Assembly: GCA_018394315.1 (NCBI GenBank)
Contig: CP074575.1
Coordinates: 1,520,615 to 1,584,614, forward strand
Length of the DNA stretch: 64,000 nucleotides
Reading direction: 5' to 3'
From: Mycoplasmatota bacterium
Lineage (GTDB): Bacteria; Bacillota_I; Bacilli_A; MAG-NZ
Part shown: positions 1-8,735 of the stretch, piece after piece
How the letters are laid out: each line of letters begins with the position of its first letter
Numbering within the stretch: position 1 is the first letter of the stretch
Program-made: the position numbers and the translations under genes
The notes under the pieces: model-generated
Database searches by the model: none
The model's input: only the letters and a program-made list of their open reading frames with translations
What the model was told of the DNA's origin: nothing

Positions 1-195
1 AAATATATTGACAAAAAAATTTCTTTAGATGATGCTATTGAGCTAATTAAACAAAATACTAGAAGGTTTGCTAAGAGACAATTTACTTGGTTTAACAATC
101 AGATGAACACTAACTGGATAGATGTAGATGAATTAAGTAAAGAAGAAATTGTTAAGAATTCGCTTAATTTGTTAAAAGAAATAGACTTTATTTAA
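1..195 (+). CDS. miaA: tRNA dimethylallyltransferase MiaA, C-terminal end (partial)
   Basis: Open frame from the first base to TAA at 193-195; the start lies outside the window. The visible 64 residues contain NTRRFAKRQFTWF, which matches the conserved C-terminal TRRYAKRQxTWFR motif of MiaA. The enzyme transfers a dimethylallyl group from DMAPP to adenine 37 of tRNAs that read UNN codons. The next gene, efp, follows after 36 bases with its own ribosome binding site, so the two may be co-transcribed. Identification rests on this one motif and the length of the tail. Confidence 0.8.
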   Translation, partial: KYIDKKISLDDAIELIKQNTRRFAKRQFTWFNNQMNTNWIDVDELSKEEIVKNSLNLLKEIDFI

Positions 196-231
196 ATTAT
201 AGATATAATTATATTAAGGAGTGAAATTATT

Positions 232-789
232 ATGATATCAAGCAATGAATTTAAAACTGGGGTAACTATAGAATACGATGGAAATATTTGGCAGGTTATT
301 GAGTTTCAGCATGTTAAACCTGGTAAGGGTGCTGCTTTTGTAAGAAGTAAATTAAGAAACTTACGCACAAGAGCAGTTGTTGATAAAACTTTCAGAGCTG
401 GCGAAAAAATGCCAAAAGCTCATATTGATAAGGAGACAATGAGTTACTCTTATTCAATGGGTGATACTTATGTATTTATGAATAATGATACGTACGAACA
501 ATTAGAAATAGGAACTAACGTATTAGGAGATTCAGTTAATTTTCTAAAAGAAGGAATGAACGTGACAATCACAATGTATAAAAGTGAAATCATTGGAGTT
601 CAATTACCTGAAAAGGTAACATTAGAAGTAATTGAAGCAGATCCAGGCGTTAAAGGTAACACTGCTGCTAATGCTACAAAAAACGCTAAAGTTGAAACTG
701 GGTATGAATTACTTGTTCCTTTATTTGTTGAACCAGGAACAAAGATTATCATTAATACAAGTACTGGTAAATATGATACCAGAGCTTAA
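232..789 (+). CDS. efp: Translation elongation factor P
   Basis: The product is 185 residues, the normal EF-P length. It has the KOW-like N domain ([20 protein letters not shown]) with the PGKGAAF loop whose lysine sits at the tip, then two OB domains ending in the family signature region [20 protein letters not shown] binds ribosomes stalled at polyproline stretches and promotes peptide bond formation. AAGGAG lies about 10 bases upstream of the ATG. No dedicated lysine-modifying enzymes (EpmA/B) are visible nearby, as expected for the Bacillus type. Identification is secure. Confidence 0.97.
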   Translation: MISSNEFKTGVTIEYDGNIWQVIEFQHVKPGKGAAFVRSKLRNLRTRAVVDKTFRAGEKMPKAHIDKETMSYSYSMGDTYVFMNNDTYEQLEIGTNVLGDSVNFLKEGMNVTITMYKSEIIGVQLPEKVTLEVIEADPGVKGNTAANATKNAKVETGYELLVPLFVEPGTKIIINTSTGKYDTRA

Positions 790-811
790 AAAATAACAAG
801 GAGGGAAGTAT

Positions 812-1129
812 ATGATTATTAGTACTACTCATAAAGTTGTTGGGAAAGAAATCGTGAAACATGTGGGCTATGTAAAGGGTTCTACAGTTAGAGCAAAACA
901 CGTAGGAAAAGATATTGCTGCTGGTTTTAAGACTCTATTTGGTGGAGAGATAAAAGGCTATGCTGATATGATGAATGAGGCAAGACAAATTGCCGTAGGT
1001 CGCATGGTTGAAGATGCTAAAGCACAAGGTGCTAATGCAATAGTAGGTTTTAGATTGCAGACTTCATCTGTAATGACAGGTGCATCAGAAATTATTGCAT
1101 ATGGAACTGCAGTCATAGTAGAAGAATAG
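812..1129 (+). CDS. YbjQ/UPF0145 family protein
   Basis: The 105 residues fit the YbjQ/UPF0145 family: a short beta-rich N-terminus (MIISTTHKVVGKEIVKHVGY) and the signature ARQIAVGRMVEDAKAQGANAIVGFRLQTS. Family members form pentameric rings and have been called putative heavy-metal-binding proteins, but no cellular role is established. A strong AAGGAGGG site precedes the ATG, 22 bases after efp. There is no signal peptide or membrane segment. The family assignment is firm; the function is unknown. Confidence 0.9.
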   Translation: MIISTTHKVVGKEIVKHVGYVKGSTVRAKHVGKDIAAGFKTLFGGEIKGYADMMNEARQIAVGRMVEDAKAQGANAIVGFRLQTSSVMTGASEIIAYGTAVIVEE

Positions 1130-1145
1130 TAGAGGTGTTGTTATT

Positions 1146-2477
1146 TTGTATTCGCTCAGGATGTTAACCATTTTTGATACTGTTAATCAATGGTTATTCT
1201 TATTACTGTTTATTTTGTTAATGCTTTCAGCTTATTTTTCGTCTGCTGAGACTGCATTCTCTAGTTGTAATATTATTAGACTAAAGAATTATGTTGAGGA
1301 AGGTAAAAAAGGTGCTAAGAAAGCTCTTTATGTTGCAGAAAGATTTGAAAAAACTTTATCAACAATATTAGTTGGTAATAATGTTGTTAATATTGCTTTA
1401 ACAACGATATCAGCGACAATTTTATTAGATCTCATCACAAATACAACTACTGCTAACATAATTAATACATTAGGGGTAACATTCCTTATCTTAATATTTG
1501 GAGAAATTATTCCTAAATCTCTAGCAAAAGAAAGTGCAGAAAATTTGGCATTACGTTATGGAGCATCGATGTATTTTCTAAATATTATTATGACTCCGTT
1601 TGTTATGATATTTATGCCAATAAAGAGACTAATTAGTAAACTATATTCAATTGAAAGAAGACCATCATTTACTGACGATGAACTTGAGACTTTAATCGAC
1701 ACTATGGAAGAAGAAGGTACTATTGAAGAGGATAGTGCTGAAATGATGCAAGGAGTACTTGACTTAAAAGACAAAAATATATATGATATTATGACACCAA
1801 GGGTTGACGTTGTTATGGTAAATGTAAATGATGATATAAAGATACTAAAAGAGTTATTTATTAATTACCAATTCAGTAGAATCCCTGTGTTCGAAGATGA
1901 TAAAGATGATGTAATTGGTAAAGTACACTTTAAAGATTATATGATTGCACTGTTTAACGGGAGTGAAATTAGTATTAGAGAATTGATGAGTGAAATTCAT
2001 TTTGTTCCTGAAACTAAAAGTGTAGATGATTTAATAGAAGATTTACAGAAAACAAAACAGCATATGGCTATTGTAACTGGAGAGTTTGGTGGGACTACTG
2101 GATTAGTAACAATGGAGGATGCGTTAGAAGTTCTTGTTGGAGATATCTTTGATGAACACGACGAGGAGTTCGCGGAGTTTTTACCCTTAGGGAATGACAA
2201 GTATTTACTTCATGGTGACTTTAACCTGGATGATTTGTTTGATGAATTAGACTTACCAGAACCAGAGAGCAATTATTCATCCGTGGGTGGATTTATTTAC
2301 GAAAGACTAGAAAAACTACCTGAAGTCAATGATGTTTTGTTATATGAATGTGATATATTTTCAGAAGAGATTAATGAGGATATTATTACAATAAACTTAA
2401 TATTTACTGTAAAAGAAGTAAGAGATAGAAGAATTTTATCAATAGAATTAGAAGTTAATAAAAAAGAGGAGCTATAG
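1146..2477 (+). CDS. CNNM/CorC-type membrane protein with CBS pair (TlyC/YhdP-like)
   Basis: The 443-residue protein has an N-terminal CNNM transmembrane domain (about residues 10-190, with SAYFSSAETAFSS and FGEIIPKSLAKE), then a CBS pair (MTPRVDVVMV near 215 and HMAIVTGEFGGTTGLVTMED near 310), and a C-terminal CorC/HlyC domain (YSSVGGFIYERL). Relatives export Mg2+ or other divalent ions, or confer resistance to them, with the CBS pair sensing nucleotides. Translation most likely starts at TTG 1146, with AGAGGTG seven bases upstream. The last codons lie inside the 5' side of the following TPP riboswitch. Whether the substrate is Mg2+ cannot be told from sequence. Confidence 0.9.
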   Translation: MYSLRMLTIFDTVNQWLFLLLFILLMLSAYFSSAETAFSSCNIIRLKNYVEEGKKGAKKALYVAERFEKTLSTILVGNNVVNIALTTISATILLDLITNTTTANIINTLGVTFLILIFGEIIPKSLAKESAENLALRYGASMYFLNIIMTPFVMIFMPIKRLISKLYSIERRPSFTDDELETLIDTMEEEGTIEEDSAEMMQGVLDLKDKNIYDIMTPRVDVVMVNVNDDIKILKELFINYQFSRIPVFEDDKDDVIGKVHFKDYMIALFNGSEISIRELMSEIHFVPETKSVDDLIEDLQKTKQHMAIVTGEFGGTTGLVTMEDALEVLVGDIFDEHDEEFAEFLPLGNDKYLLHGDFNLDDLFDELDLPEPESNYSSVGGFIYERLEKLPEVNDVLLYECDIFSEEINEDIITINLIFTVKEVRDRRILSIELEVNKKEEL

Positions 2478-2540
2478 GCTGAGAGGTTATTAAGTTAACG
2501 ACTCAAAACCTGATCTAGGTAATGCTAGCGTAGGGAAAAG
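2466..2540 (+). promoter_or_regulatory. TPP (THI-box) riboswitch upstream of thiT
   Basis: The conserved THI-box elements occur in order: GGAGC...GGCTGAGAGG (2468-2487), then ACCTGATCTAGGTAATG with GCTAGCGTAGGGAAAAG (about 2510-2540). The P3 arm between GGAGC and GGCTGAGA is very short. The element precedes the thiamine transporter gene thiT and is followed at once by an intrinsic terminator, the expected expression platform. Its 5' strand overlaps the final codons and stop of the CNNM gene. Confidence 0.93.
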
Positions 2541-2543
2541 AGC

Positions 2544-2570
2544 AAAGCCCTTTTAAATAGGGCTTTTCTT
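2544..2570 (+). terminator. Riboswitch-controlled intrinsic terminator
   Basis: AAAGCCC (2544-2550) pairs with GGGCTTT (2560-2566), followed by a short T-rich tract. It lies directly downstream of the TPP aptamer and upstream of thiT, so ligand binding probably stops transcription here. Confidence 0.8.
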
Positions 2571-2601
2571 AACTCCTCCAAAAAAAATAAAGGAGAAAAA
2601 T

Positions 2602-3135
2602 ATGAAAGTTTTAGAATTAGTAGAGATTGCAATTATGATTGCATTAACTGCTGTGTTAGAGATAGTATTCTCTAATACACAATTTGTTTTATTTCCAAAT
2701 GGAGGTAGTATTTCGATAAGTACACTTCCAATAATGGTATTAACATTAAGGAGAGGTTTTAAGATTGGTCTGATAGCCGGAGTTGTTTATGGAACATTTC
2801 AGTTCTTGTTACCTGTAAATGTTTATTATTTACAACCTGTACAATATTTATTTGATTATATTGTACCATTTGTAGCTATTGCATTTATTGGAGTCTTCAA
2901 AGAACTTAATGTAAAGAACATTATCTTAGGTACATCTTTAGCAGGTGGGTTAAAGTACTTATCACATGTTATCGCTGGTATAGCTTATTGGGGTGAATAT
3001 GCTCCTGAGGGGTTCGATGCAGTAACTTGGAGTCTATATTATAATATTACGTACGTCTTACCATCAGTAGTATTATGTGCATTTATTTTAGTATCAATAT
3101 TTAAGTATAATAAAACTATTTTAGAGAAAGCGTAA
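2602..3135 (+). CDS. thiT: Thiamine ECF transporter substrate-binding subunit ThiT
   Basis: The 177-residue hydrophobic protein has about six membrane segments and the ThiT signature run NGGSISISTLPIMVLTLRRG, followed by YGTFQFLLP and YWGEYAPEGFDAVTWS. ThiT binds thiamine and works with the shared EcfA/A'/T energising module, which is not in this window. The ATG has AGGAG seven bases upstream. Control by the preceding TPP riboswitch supports the assignment and suggests dependence on imported thiamine. The stop codon lies in the loop of the terminator shared with ponA. Confidence 0.96.
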   Translation: MKVLELVEIAIMIALTAVLEIVFSNTQFVLFPNGGSISISTLPIMVLTLRRGFKIGLIAGVVYGTFQFLLPVNVYYLQPVQYLFDYIVPFVAIAFIGVFKELNVKNIILGTSLAGGLKYLSHVIAGIAYWGEYAPEGFDAVTWSLYYNITYVLPSVVLCAFILVSIFKYNKTILEKA

Positions 3136-3146
3136 GCTTTCTCTTT
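3124..3146. terminator. Bidirectional terminator between thiT and ponA
   Basis: GAGAAAGC (3124-3131) pairs with GCTTTCTC (3136-3143) around a GTAA loop that carries the thiT stop codon, with T-rich sequence after it and A-rich sequence before it. The convergent ponA stop overlaps its edge. Confidence 0.8.
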
Positions 3147-5409
3147 ATAATAACTCAGATATTGTAATTCTTATAACTTGGTACTCACTTGCATGATCAT
3201 TAGTATTTGTGTACATTGCTTTTATTACTATTTCATCGTAGAAAAGTAAAGAAAAGATACCAATCTCTAATTTCATATTATTTAGAGTAGTATTTCCAAT
3301 AATATTACGTTTACCATTCTTAACTAAGCAGACTTCATATCTAATCTCGCCTAAATTATCGTTTAAAGGTTCAACTTCATCCCAGTTGATTGATAAGAGT
3401 TCATTTTTTATTTCATATGATAAGTCAATAGTTTCGGGTTTATCAAGAGAGAAAAATTTAGTAGATACTTCGCTTGGTGCTGTACCAATGATAAAATATT
3501 CATTCTTTATATATCTTAATGGTGTATCTTCACTTGGCAAAAGTAATTCGTTATTATCAATCTCAATATTAACTGACATTACATTACTAGGTTTTGACAC
3601 GATTTGTGAATTAGTTGAATTAATATCTAACATGATATCTCTAAAAATATGTCTAGATAATCTATTGTTTTTAGAGTCTATATAATTGTTTAAATCTTTC
3701 CCACCGGACCAAACACCTACAGTGTATTGATTTGAATATCCTATGAACCATAAGTCTTTGACTGCTGTAATTGGTATATTATTATCGTTTCTAACATGTT
3801 CTGGAAAATTACTTTGCCCCGTTTTTCCCGCAACTACCATATTAGGAAAAACAAATCCTTGGTATCCAAAACTGTTAACAACGTCAATTAGCATATCAGT
3901 CATCATAAAAGCAGTAGAGTGTTTAATTACTCTCTTTTCTACACTTTCATTAATTATTTCTTCACCTGTTTGGAAAACAATTTTACTTATCGCATAACTA
4001 TCTTTATAAATACCTTCATTTGGGAATATATTATAAGCTTCTGTCATATCTAAAACAGTATAACCATTCGTATAACCACCAATCGCATGTGCTTCAATTC
4101 TCATGTTTTCTGGGATTAAACCAACATTTTCAGCTATATCATATCCTAAGCCATCTGAAAGTCTATATGCCTTCACCGCTGGAACGTTTCTTGATTCTAC
4201 AAGAGCCTTACGCATAGTTACAAGGCCTTTGTAATTATGATCCCAATTGTTTACTACTTGACCATCATTATATTTGATTTCTTCGTCTAAGAATGGTGCT
4301 CCGGTTGAATAATCATAGTATTCTATTAGAGGCGAGTAATCTAGAATTGGTTTTATAGTTGATGCAACTTGTAATGGGACATCAAAAGCATAACTTAAGC
4401 TTAAAGCAAAATCATTTCTTTTGCTTGAAATAATACCTTTAATTTCAGAATTCATATCTAATGTAACCGCGGAACTTTCAATGCCATCATAAGTATTCAT
4501 GCTGTTAATCGAATCATACATTGATGCTTGGATTTCGGGATCCAACGTTGTGTATACCTTTACTCCACCTTGGTATAAATCAATATCATATTTTTCTTTA
4601 GCCTCTTTAATTACATAGTCTATAAAATCAGAGTATATTTCGTAGTTATTACTTAATAAGCCATTACTGAGTTTATCTTCGATTGTCTCAGACATAGCTT
4701 CTTGATACTCGTATAAACTTATGTAGTCATTTTCATACATTACTTTTAAGATTAAATTTCTTCTTTCTAATGCATTATCAATATGTTTATAAGGGTTATA
4801 TACATCAGGTAGCTGTAGTATTCCTATTAATAATGCTGATTCAGATAATGTTAACTCTGTATTGGTTTTATTAAAATAGTATCTGCTAGCGCTTTCAATC
4901 CCGTAAACTGTACCACCAAAAGGAGAACTGTTTAAATATAGTTCTAAAATATAGTCTTTGTCTATTATTTGCTCTAACTGATAGGCGAGATACATTTCTT
5001 GAATTTTTCTTTTGATAGTCTTTATATTATTTAAATGGGTATTCTTAATAAGTTGCTGAGTTATTGTTGAAGCACCTTCTGAAAATGACAATGTTTTTAC
5101 ATTCAAAAGAATAGCGTAGCCGAATCTCATCCAGTCAATACCTTTATGCTCATAAAATTTTCTGTCCTCTGTTGCGATTAAGGCATTGAGAACGTTTGGA
5201 GATATATCATCTATTGCTGCATACTTTCTTTTTTCAACACCAAGGTTAACCAGTACTTGATCGTTAGAATCATAAATGATAGTTGTGTCTGGGTATTTAA
5301 GCTTATCTAATTCAAGTTCAGGAGTTTTTAAAAGGACCGAGATAAAAAAAGCTGCAAGCAGAACAAATATACTACCTACAACAATTATTGAGATTTTAAA
5401 TAATTTCAT
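3145..5409 (-). CDS. ponA: Class A penicillin-binding protein (glycosyltransferase/transpeptidase)
   Basis: The 754-residue bifunctional peptidoglycan synthase has one N-terminal membrane anchor (residues 5-27). A GT51 glycosyltransferase domain follows, with ATEDRKFYEHKG (catalytic Glu81) and EGASTITQQLIKN (111-123). The transpeptidase domain has STIK (Ser350/Lys353), SRN (406-408) and KTGQS (529-533). All three penicillin-binding motifs are intact, so both activities are expected. The tail after about 600 resembles a fibronectin-like C-terminal extension. It overlaps the end of recU by 14 bases, the same pairing as recU-ponA in Bacillus. It shows the organism makes or once made a wall. Confidence 0.95.
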   Translation of the reverse strand: MKLFKISIIVVGSIFVLLAAFFISVLLKTPELELDKLKYPDTTIIYDSNDQVLVNLGVEKRKYAAIDDISPNVLNALIATEDRKFYEHKGIDWMRFGYAILLNVKTLSFSEGASTITQQLIKNTHLNNIKTIKRKIQEMYLAYQLEQIIDKDYILELYLNSSPFGGTVYGIESASRYYFNKTNTELTLSESALLIGILQLPDVYNPYKHIDNALERRNLILKVMYENDYISLYEYQEAMSETIEDKLSNGLLSNNYEIYSDFIDYVIKEAKEKYDIDLYQGGVKVYTTLDPEIQASMYDSINSMNTYDGIESSAVTLDMNSEIKGIISSKRNDFALSLSYAFDVPLQVASTIKPILDYSPLIEYYDYSTGAPFLDEEIKYNDGQVVNNWDHNYKGLVTMRKALVESRNVPAVKAYRLSDGLGYDIAENVGLIPENMRIEAHAIGGYTNGYTVLDMTEAYNIFPNEGIYKDSYAISKIVFQTGEEIINESVEKRVIKHSTAFMMTDMLIDVVNSFGYQGFVFPNMVVAGKTGQSNFPEHVRNDNNIPITAVKDLWFIGYSNQYTVGVWSGGKDLNNYIDSKNNRLSRHIFRDIMLDINSTNSQIVSKPSNVMSVNIEIDNNELLLPSEDTPLRYIKNEYFIIGTAPSEVSTKFFSLDKPETIDLSYEIKNELLSINWDEVEPLNDNLGEIRYEVCLVKNGKRNIIGNTTLNNMKLEIGIFSLLFYDEIVIKAMYTNTNDHASEYQVIRITISELL

Positions 5410-5956
5410 CTATTACCTTTAAATAATCTACTCTGGGATTATATGAATTCTTAATTAAATATCCTTTTTCCTTAAACTCTGATAATTTTATTGATTTTCT
5501 TCCAGTCATTGATCTTTTATAATACTCTTCTAAGTATCTAGATTCTAAAAGGTACAACTCATCGTATGCGGTAAATCTAACTAAAATAAATGATATTCCT
5601 CCATGCTTTTTAACATTGATTAAGTGTTTAATTTGGTGTTCGTGTATATTTTGTAAAGGAAAAGATGTTTTGTTTGATGTTTCTTTTGCTTCAAAGTCGA
5701 TATATTTTCCCTTGAAAATTCCATTATAATCTGTAGTTGATGGAGTAACGTAAAATGCTTTATCAATTAGTGCAGATTGTCTATTAGGATAATTTACATT
5801 TACAACTTTAATGGGAATAGGCTTTTTATGGATGATTGCTATATCATGTGTTAGGTAATAATCATTTGTAGCATTTATGTCTTCTTCTAAAGTCATACCA
5901 CGATTTTTATAATTGGTTTTGAAACTTGCATTCTTCTTGATTGGGTAATTAACCAT
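5396..5956 (-). CDS. recU: Holliday junction resolvase RecU
   Basis: The 186-residue protein belongs to the RecU family: NRGMTLEEDINATNDYYL near the start, and the nuclease core with KVVNVNYP, STTDYNGIFKGKYIDFEAKET (Asp, Glu and Lys metal-site residues) and HQIKHLINVKKHGGISFILVRF. It resolves four-way junctions with RecA and RuvAB in Gram-positive bacteria. It is first in a two-gene operon with ponA. The upstream gap contains an A-rich promoter region divergent from ylxY. Confidence 0.95.
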   Translation of the reverse strand: MVNYPIKKNASFKTNYKNRGMTLEEDINATNDYYLTHDIAIIHKKPIPIKVVNVNYPNRQSALIDKAFYVTPSTTDYNGIFKGKYIDFEAKETSNKTSFPLQNIHEHQIKHLINVKKHGGISFILVRFTAYDELYLLESRYLEEYYKRSMTGRKSIKLSEFKEKGYLIKNSYNPRVDYLKVIDEII

Positions 5957-6081
5957 ATTATCACCTCGAAATTATCTTATCATAATTTAATATCTTTTTA
6001 TAGTGTTTGAAACTTTGATTGATTTATTAATATTTTCTAAAATTTAATAGTAAAATGTACCAGTTAAGAAAGGAAAAAATT

Positions 6082-6969
6082 ATGAGAGAAGAAATGTCAT
6101 TTGTTCTATTAAGTCTATTTTATGTAATTACTGTATTACTGATAAACAGTCATGATTCCTTGTATATATCAGGAAGTTCACTCTATAACGATATAATTGA
6201 ATATGCAGATTCATTTGATTATATGCCTATTAATGCAAGGTGCGATAAAGTATGGTATAAAGTACCTGGAGTCGATGGTTTAGAAGTAAATGTTAATGAA
6301 AGTTACAATAATATGGACGAATTTGACCTAGACAAGATTATTTATAATGAACTTAAACATGAAATTGATATATATGACTTAGAATGTGGTCCCATTTACC
6401 GAGGACATGAAGAAAGTAAAAGTGCAACACTAATAATAAATGTTGCTTGGGGAGAAGAATATCTAAACAACATACTAGACACTTTAGATACTTATGACAC
6501 AAAGGCAAATTTCTTCTTTGAGGGTAGATTTGCGGAAAAATTCCCTGAACTTGTATATGATACATATTCAAGAGGTCACACTATTGGGAATCATTCTTAT
6601 TCTCATCCTGATTTAGCAAAAAGTTCTCTAAATAAAATTAAGTATGAAATTTCTAAAACAAATAATGTATTATCGGAAATTACTCTAGATGGAATTAGAT
6701 TCTTTGGACCGCCAAGTGGGTCATATGACAACAGAGTGATTGAAGCAGCAAGAGAACTAGGCCTAGAGACAATTATGTGGTCAGTTGATACTATTGATTG
6801 GCAAAAACCAAGTAAAGAAATGATTATCAAAAGAGTGAGCGAAAAGTTACACGCTGGTGCAATTATTCTAATGCATCCAACTGAAAATACTTGTACAGCC
6901 CTTCCAGAGATAATTAATATTATTAAAAAAAATTATAAAATTGAGCAACTTGATGATTTCTTATCTTAA
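6082..6969 (+). CDS. ylxY: YlxY-type polysaccharide deacetylase-like protein
   Basis: The start is set at ATG 6082 because AAAGGA lies seven bases before it; the in-frame ATG at 6055 has no binding site. The 295 residues have an N-terminal membrane anchor, then PINARCDKVWYKVPG, which is characteristic of B. subtilis YlxY, and a NodB homology domain with INVAWGEEYL, GHTIGNHSYSHPDL, FFGPPSGSYDNRV, TIMWSVDTIDWQKP and AIILMHP. The HSxxH metal pair is present, but the canonical first aspartate motif is replaced by NVAWG, as I recall for YlxY itself. It is a membrane-anchored, extracytoplasmic protein, with deacetylase activity uncertain. It is first in a relic of the Bacillus ylxY-spoIIIE gene order. 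Confidence 0.88.
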   Translation: MREEMSFVLLSLFYVITVLLINSHDSLYISGSSLYNDIIEYADSFDYMPINARCDKVWYKVPGVDGLEVNVNESYNNMDEFDLDKIIYNELKHEIDIYDLECGPIYRGHEESKSATLIINVAWGEEYLNNILDTLDTYDTKANFFFEGRFAEKFPELVYDTYSRGHTIGNHSYSHPDLAKSSLNKIKYEISKTNNVLSEITLDGIRFFGPPSGSYDNRVIEAARELGLETIMWSVDTIDWQKPSKEMIIKRVSEKLHAGAIILMHPTENTCTALPEIINIIKKNYKIEQLDDFLS

Positions 6970-7010
6970 CAAGATATCCTGACCTGCATAGAATAAAAAA
7001 TGAAGGAGCG

Positions 7011-7808
7011 ATGGATAATTCCATTGAGTGTGATAAGATGATTGTTATAGTTGATAATAAGGATTCAAGAATTAAATACCTAATTGAGGAATTAAGTAAA
7101 GAATATCAATTAGAAATTATTGATGATTCAATAAAGTCAATAAGAAGTGGTGGGATACTATTTATCCCTATTCAAGGGATAGATGATAAAGGTTTTATAA
7201 AAAAAACAGAATATAGAATTGATGACATAGTGGATAATATAAATCCTAGAATGTTGTTAGTTCCAAAAATAAGTAATTATTATAAAAAGTTTGGAATTGA
7301 ATGTGTAGAATACTTGAGCTTAGATATTGAAATAATTAATTCTATTTATACAGTTGAAGGTGCATTGTGTTTGATTTCTTCAAATACAACTAAGTCACTT
7401 TCTGATATGGAAGTATTATTAACTGGTTATGGAAAACTAGGTCAAACATTAGCAGATTATTTGAAGTTATTTGGTTCGAATGTAACAATATATTCTAATT
7501 GTGAAAAAGAGTTATTAACCGCGAAAATTCGTGGTTTCAAGACTATTCGGTCGTTAGGTTATATTGATACTATGAATTATGATACGATAATTAACACTGT
7601 TCCTGTGAATATATTTTCGTTAGAGGTTTTAAAAAGAACACCTCAAACATTATATTTGGAACTGGCATCGTATCCATATGGAGTCGATATTTCTAAAGCT
7701 AAGAATTTCATAAAGACATATTTAGGTGCGGGATTACCTGGCAAATTTACTCCTGAGAGTGCAGGAAAATTAATTGGTAGAAAGATTTTGGGGATCTTAA
7801 ATGATTGA
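7011..7808 (+). CDS. dpaA: Dipicolinate synthase subunit A-like protein (SpoVFA/DpaA)
   Basis: The roughly 265-residue protein aligns through its length with SpoVFA. Markers are INSIYTVEGALCLI in the middle, a Rossmann segment VLLTGYGKLGQTLADYLKLFGSNV, and the C-terminal LELASYPYGVDISKA and LGAGLPGKFTPESAGKLIG. In spore formers DpaA and DpaB make dipicolinic acid from dihydrodipicolinate in the mother cell. No dpaB is present; the next gene is aspartokinase, overlapping by 8 bases. The start is uncertain: ATG 7011 has AAGGAG only two bases away, and ATG 7038 fits the family N-terminus better. Homology is clear; making dipicolinate without DpaB is doubtful. Confidence 0.85.
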   Translation: MDNSIECDKMIVIVDNKDSRIKYLIEELSKEYQLEIIDDSIKSIRSGGILFIPIQGIDDKGFIKKTEYRIDDIVDNINPRMLLVPKISNYYKKFGIECVEYLSLDIEIINSIYTVEGALCLISSNTTKSLSDMEVLLTGYGKLGQTLADYLKLFGSNVTIYSNCEKELLTAKIRGFKTIRSLGYIDTMNYDTIINTVPVNIFSLEVLKRTPQTLYLELASYPYGVDISKAKNFIKTYLGAGLPGKFTPESAGKLIGRKILGILND

Positions 7809-8688
7809 AGTAATTAAATTTGGAGGAAACACAATAAAAACATATCCAGATATGATAATTGCTGCTAATTATTTAAAATCGAAAATAGAAGAAAAGAAGA
7901 AGCTGATTGTCGTTGTTTCAGCAATGGGAAGAATAGGAGATCCATACGCAACTGATACCTTAAGGTCATTACTTACAGGTGACATATTACCAGTAGAACA
8001 TGACAGATTACTTGCATGTGGTGAGATTATCTCTAGTATTGTTTTTAGAAGTGTTTTATCAGATATGAATATTTCAAGTTATTCTTGTTCAGCGAATGAG
8101 ATTGGATTAATTACAGATGAGAAGCATAATAATGCAAGCATAATTGACATTGAACCAAATTTCTACAGAATTTTTGAACAATATGATTGTATAGTTGTCC
8201 CGGGATTTCAGGGTGTAACTAAAAAAAAAGTTATCACAACTATCGGCAGAGGTGGCTCTGATATTTCCGCAATTTTATTGGGGAAGTTTTACTCAGCATC
8301 GATGGTTGAGATAATTTCAGATGTTGAAGGGATTTTAACGGCAGATCCTAAGATAGTGAGTGATGCAAAATTAATGAAATCTATCAATCATGCTCAACTA
8401 GAAGAAATAACTAAAAATGGTTGTAGTGTTTTACATCATAAAGCTGCTAAGATTGCTTTAGATTTTAAGGTGCCGATGGTATTTAAATCTCTTAAAAACC
8501 CTTCAAACAATACTAAAATTCAAGGCAATGATGATTTTTTTAACATAACTTACCAATATCTTGGAAAGAATAACAAGGTGAGAATAGCTATGATGATAAA
8601 TGATGAAACTCAATTTGAAGAAATTAATTTATCTGATCTTAGTATAAGAATAAATCAGTTACATCGTAAGTATAGCGAGAAAAATTAA
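7801..8688 (+). CDS. dapG: DapG-type aspartokinase lacking its ACT domains
   Basis: The 295 residues cover the amino-acid-kinase fold: KFGGNTIK at the start, VVVSAMGRIGDPYATD, LLACGEIISSIVF, TIGRGGSDISAILLG, and EIISDVEGILTADP. These match B. subtilis DapG closely. Aspartokinases of this type are normally about 400 residues with two C-terminal ACT domains that sense lysine or diaminopimelate. Here only about 50 unrecognisable residues follow the kinase core. The phosphate loop reads GGNT instead of GGTS. It would phosphorylate aspartate toward lysine and diaminopimelate if active, without feedback control. It overlaps dpaA by 8 bases. Confidence 0.88.
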   Translation: MIEVIKFGGNTIKTYPDMIIAANYLKSKIEEKKKLIVVVSAMGRIGDPYATDTLRSLLTGDILPVEHDRLLACGEIISSIVFRSVLSDMNISSYSCSANEIGLITDEKHNNASIIDIEPNFYRIFEQYDCIVVPGFQGVTKKKVITTIGRGGSDISAILLGKFYSASMVEIISDVEGILTADPKIVSDAKLMKSINHAQLEEITKNGCSVLHHKAAKIALDFKVPMVFKSLKNPSNNTKIQGNDDFFNITYQYLGKNNKVRIAMMINDETQFEEINLSDLSIRINQLHRKYSEKN

Positions 8689-8696
8689 TTATATGA

Positions 8697-8702
8697 TATA
8701 AT
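8697..8702 (+). promoter_or_regulatory. Extended -10 promoter element for rnjB
   Basis: TGATATAAT contains a perfect TATAAT with an upstream TG, 34 bases before the rnjB ATG. No good -35 is visible at the usual distance, so this would be an extended -10 promoter. Confidence 0.5.
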
Positions 8703-8735
8703 GATAGTTGTAATTGGCAAATAAAGGAGAATAAT

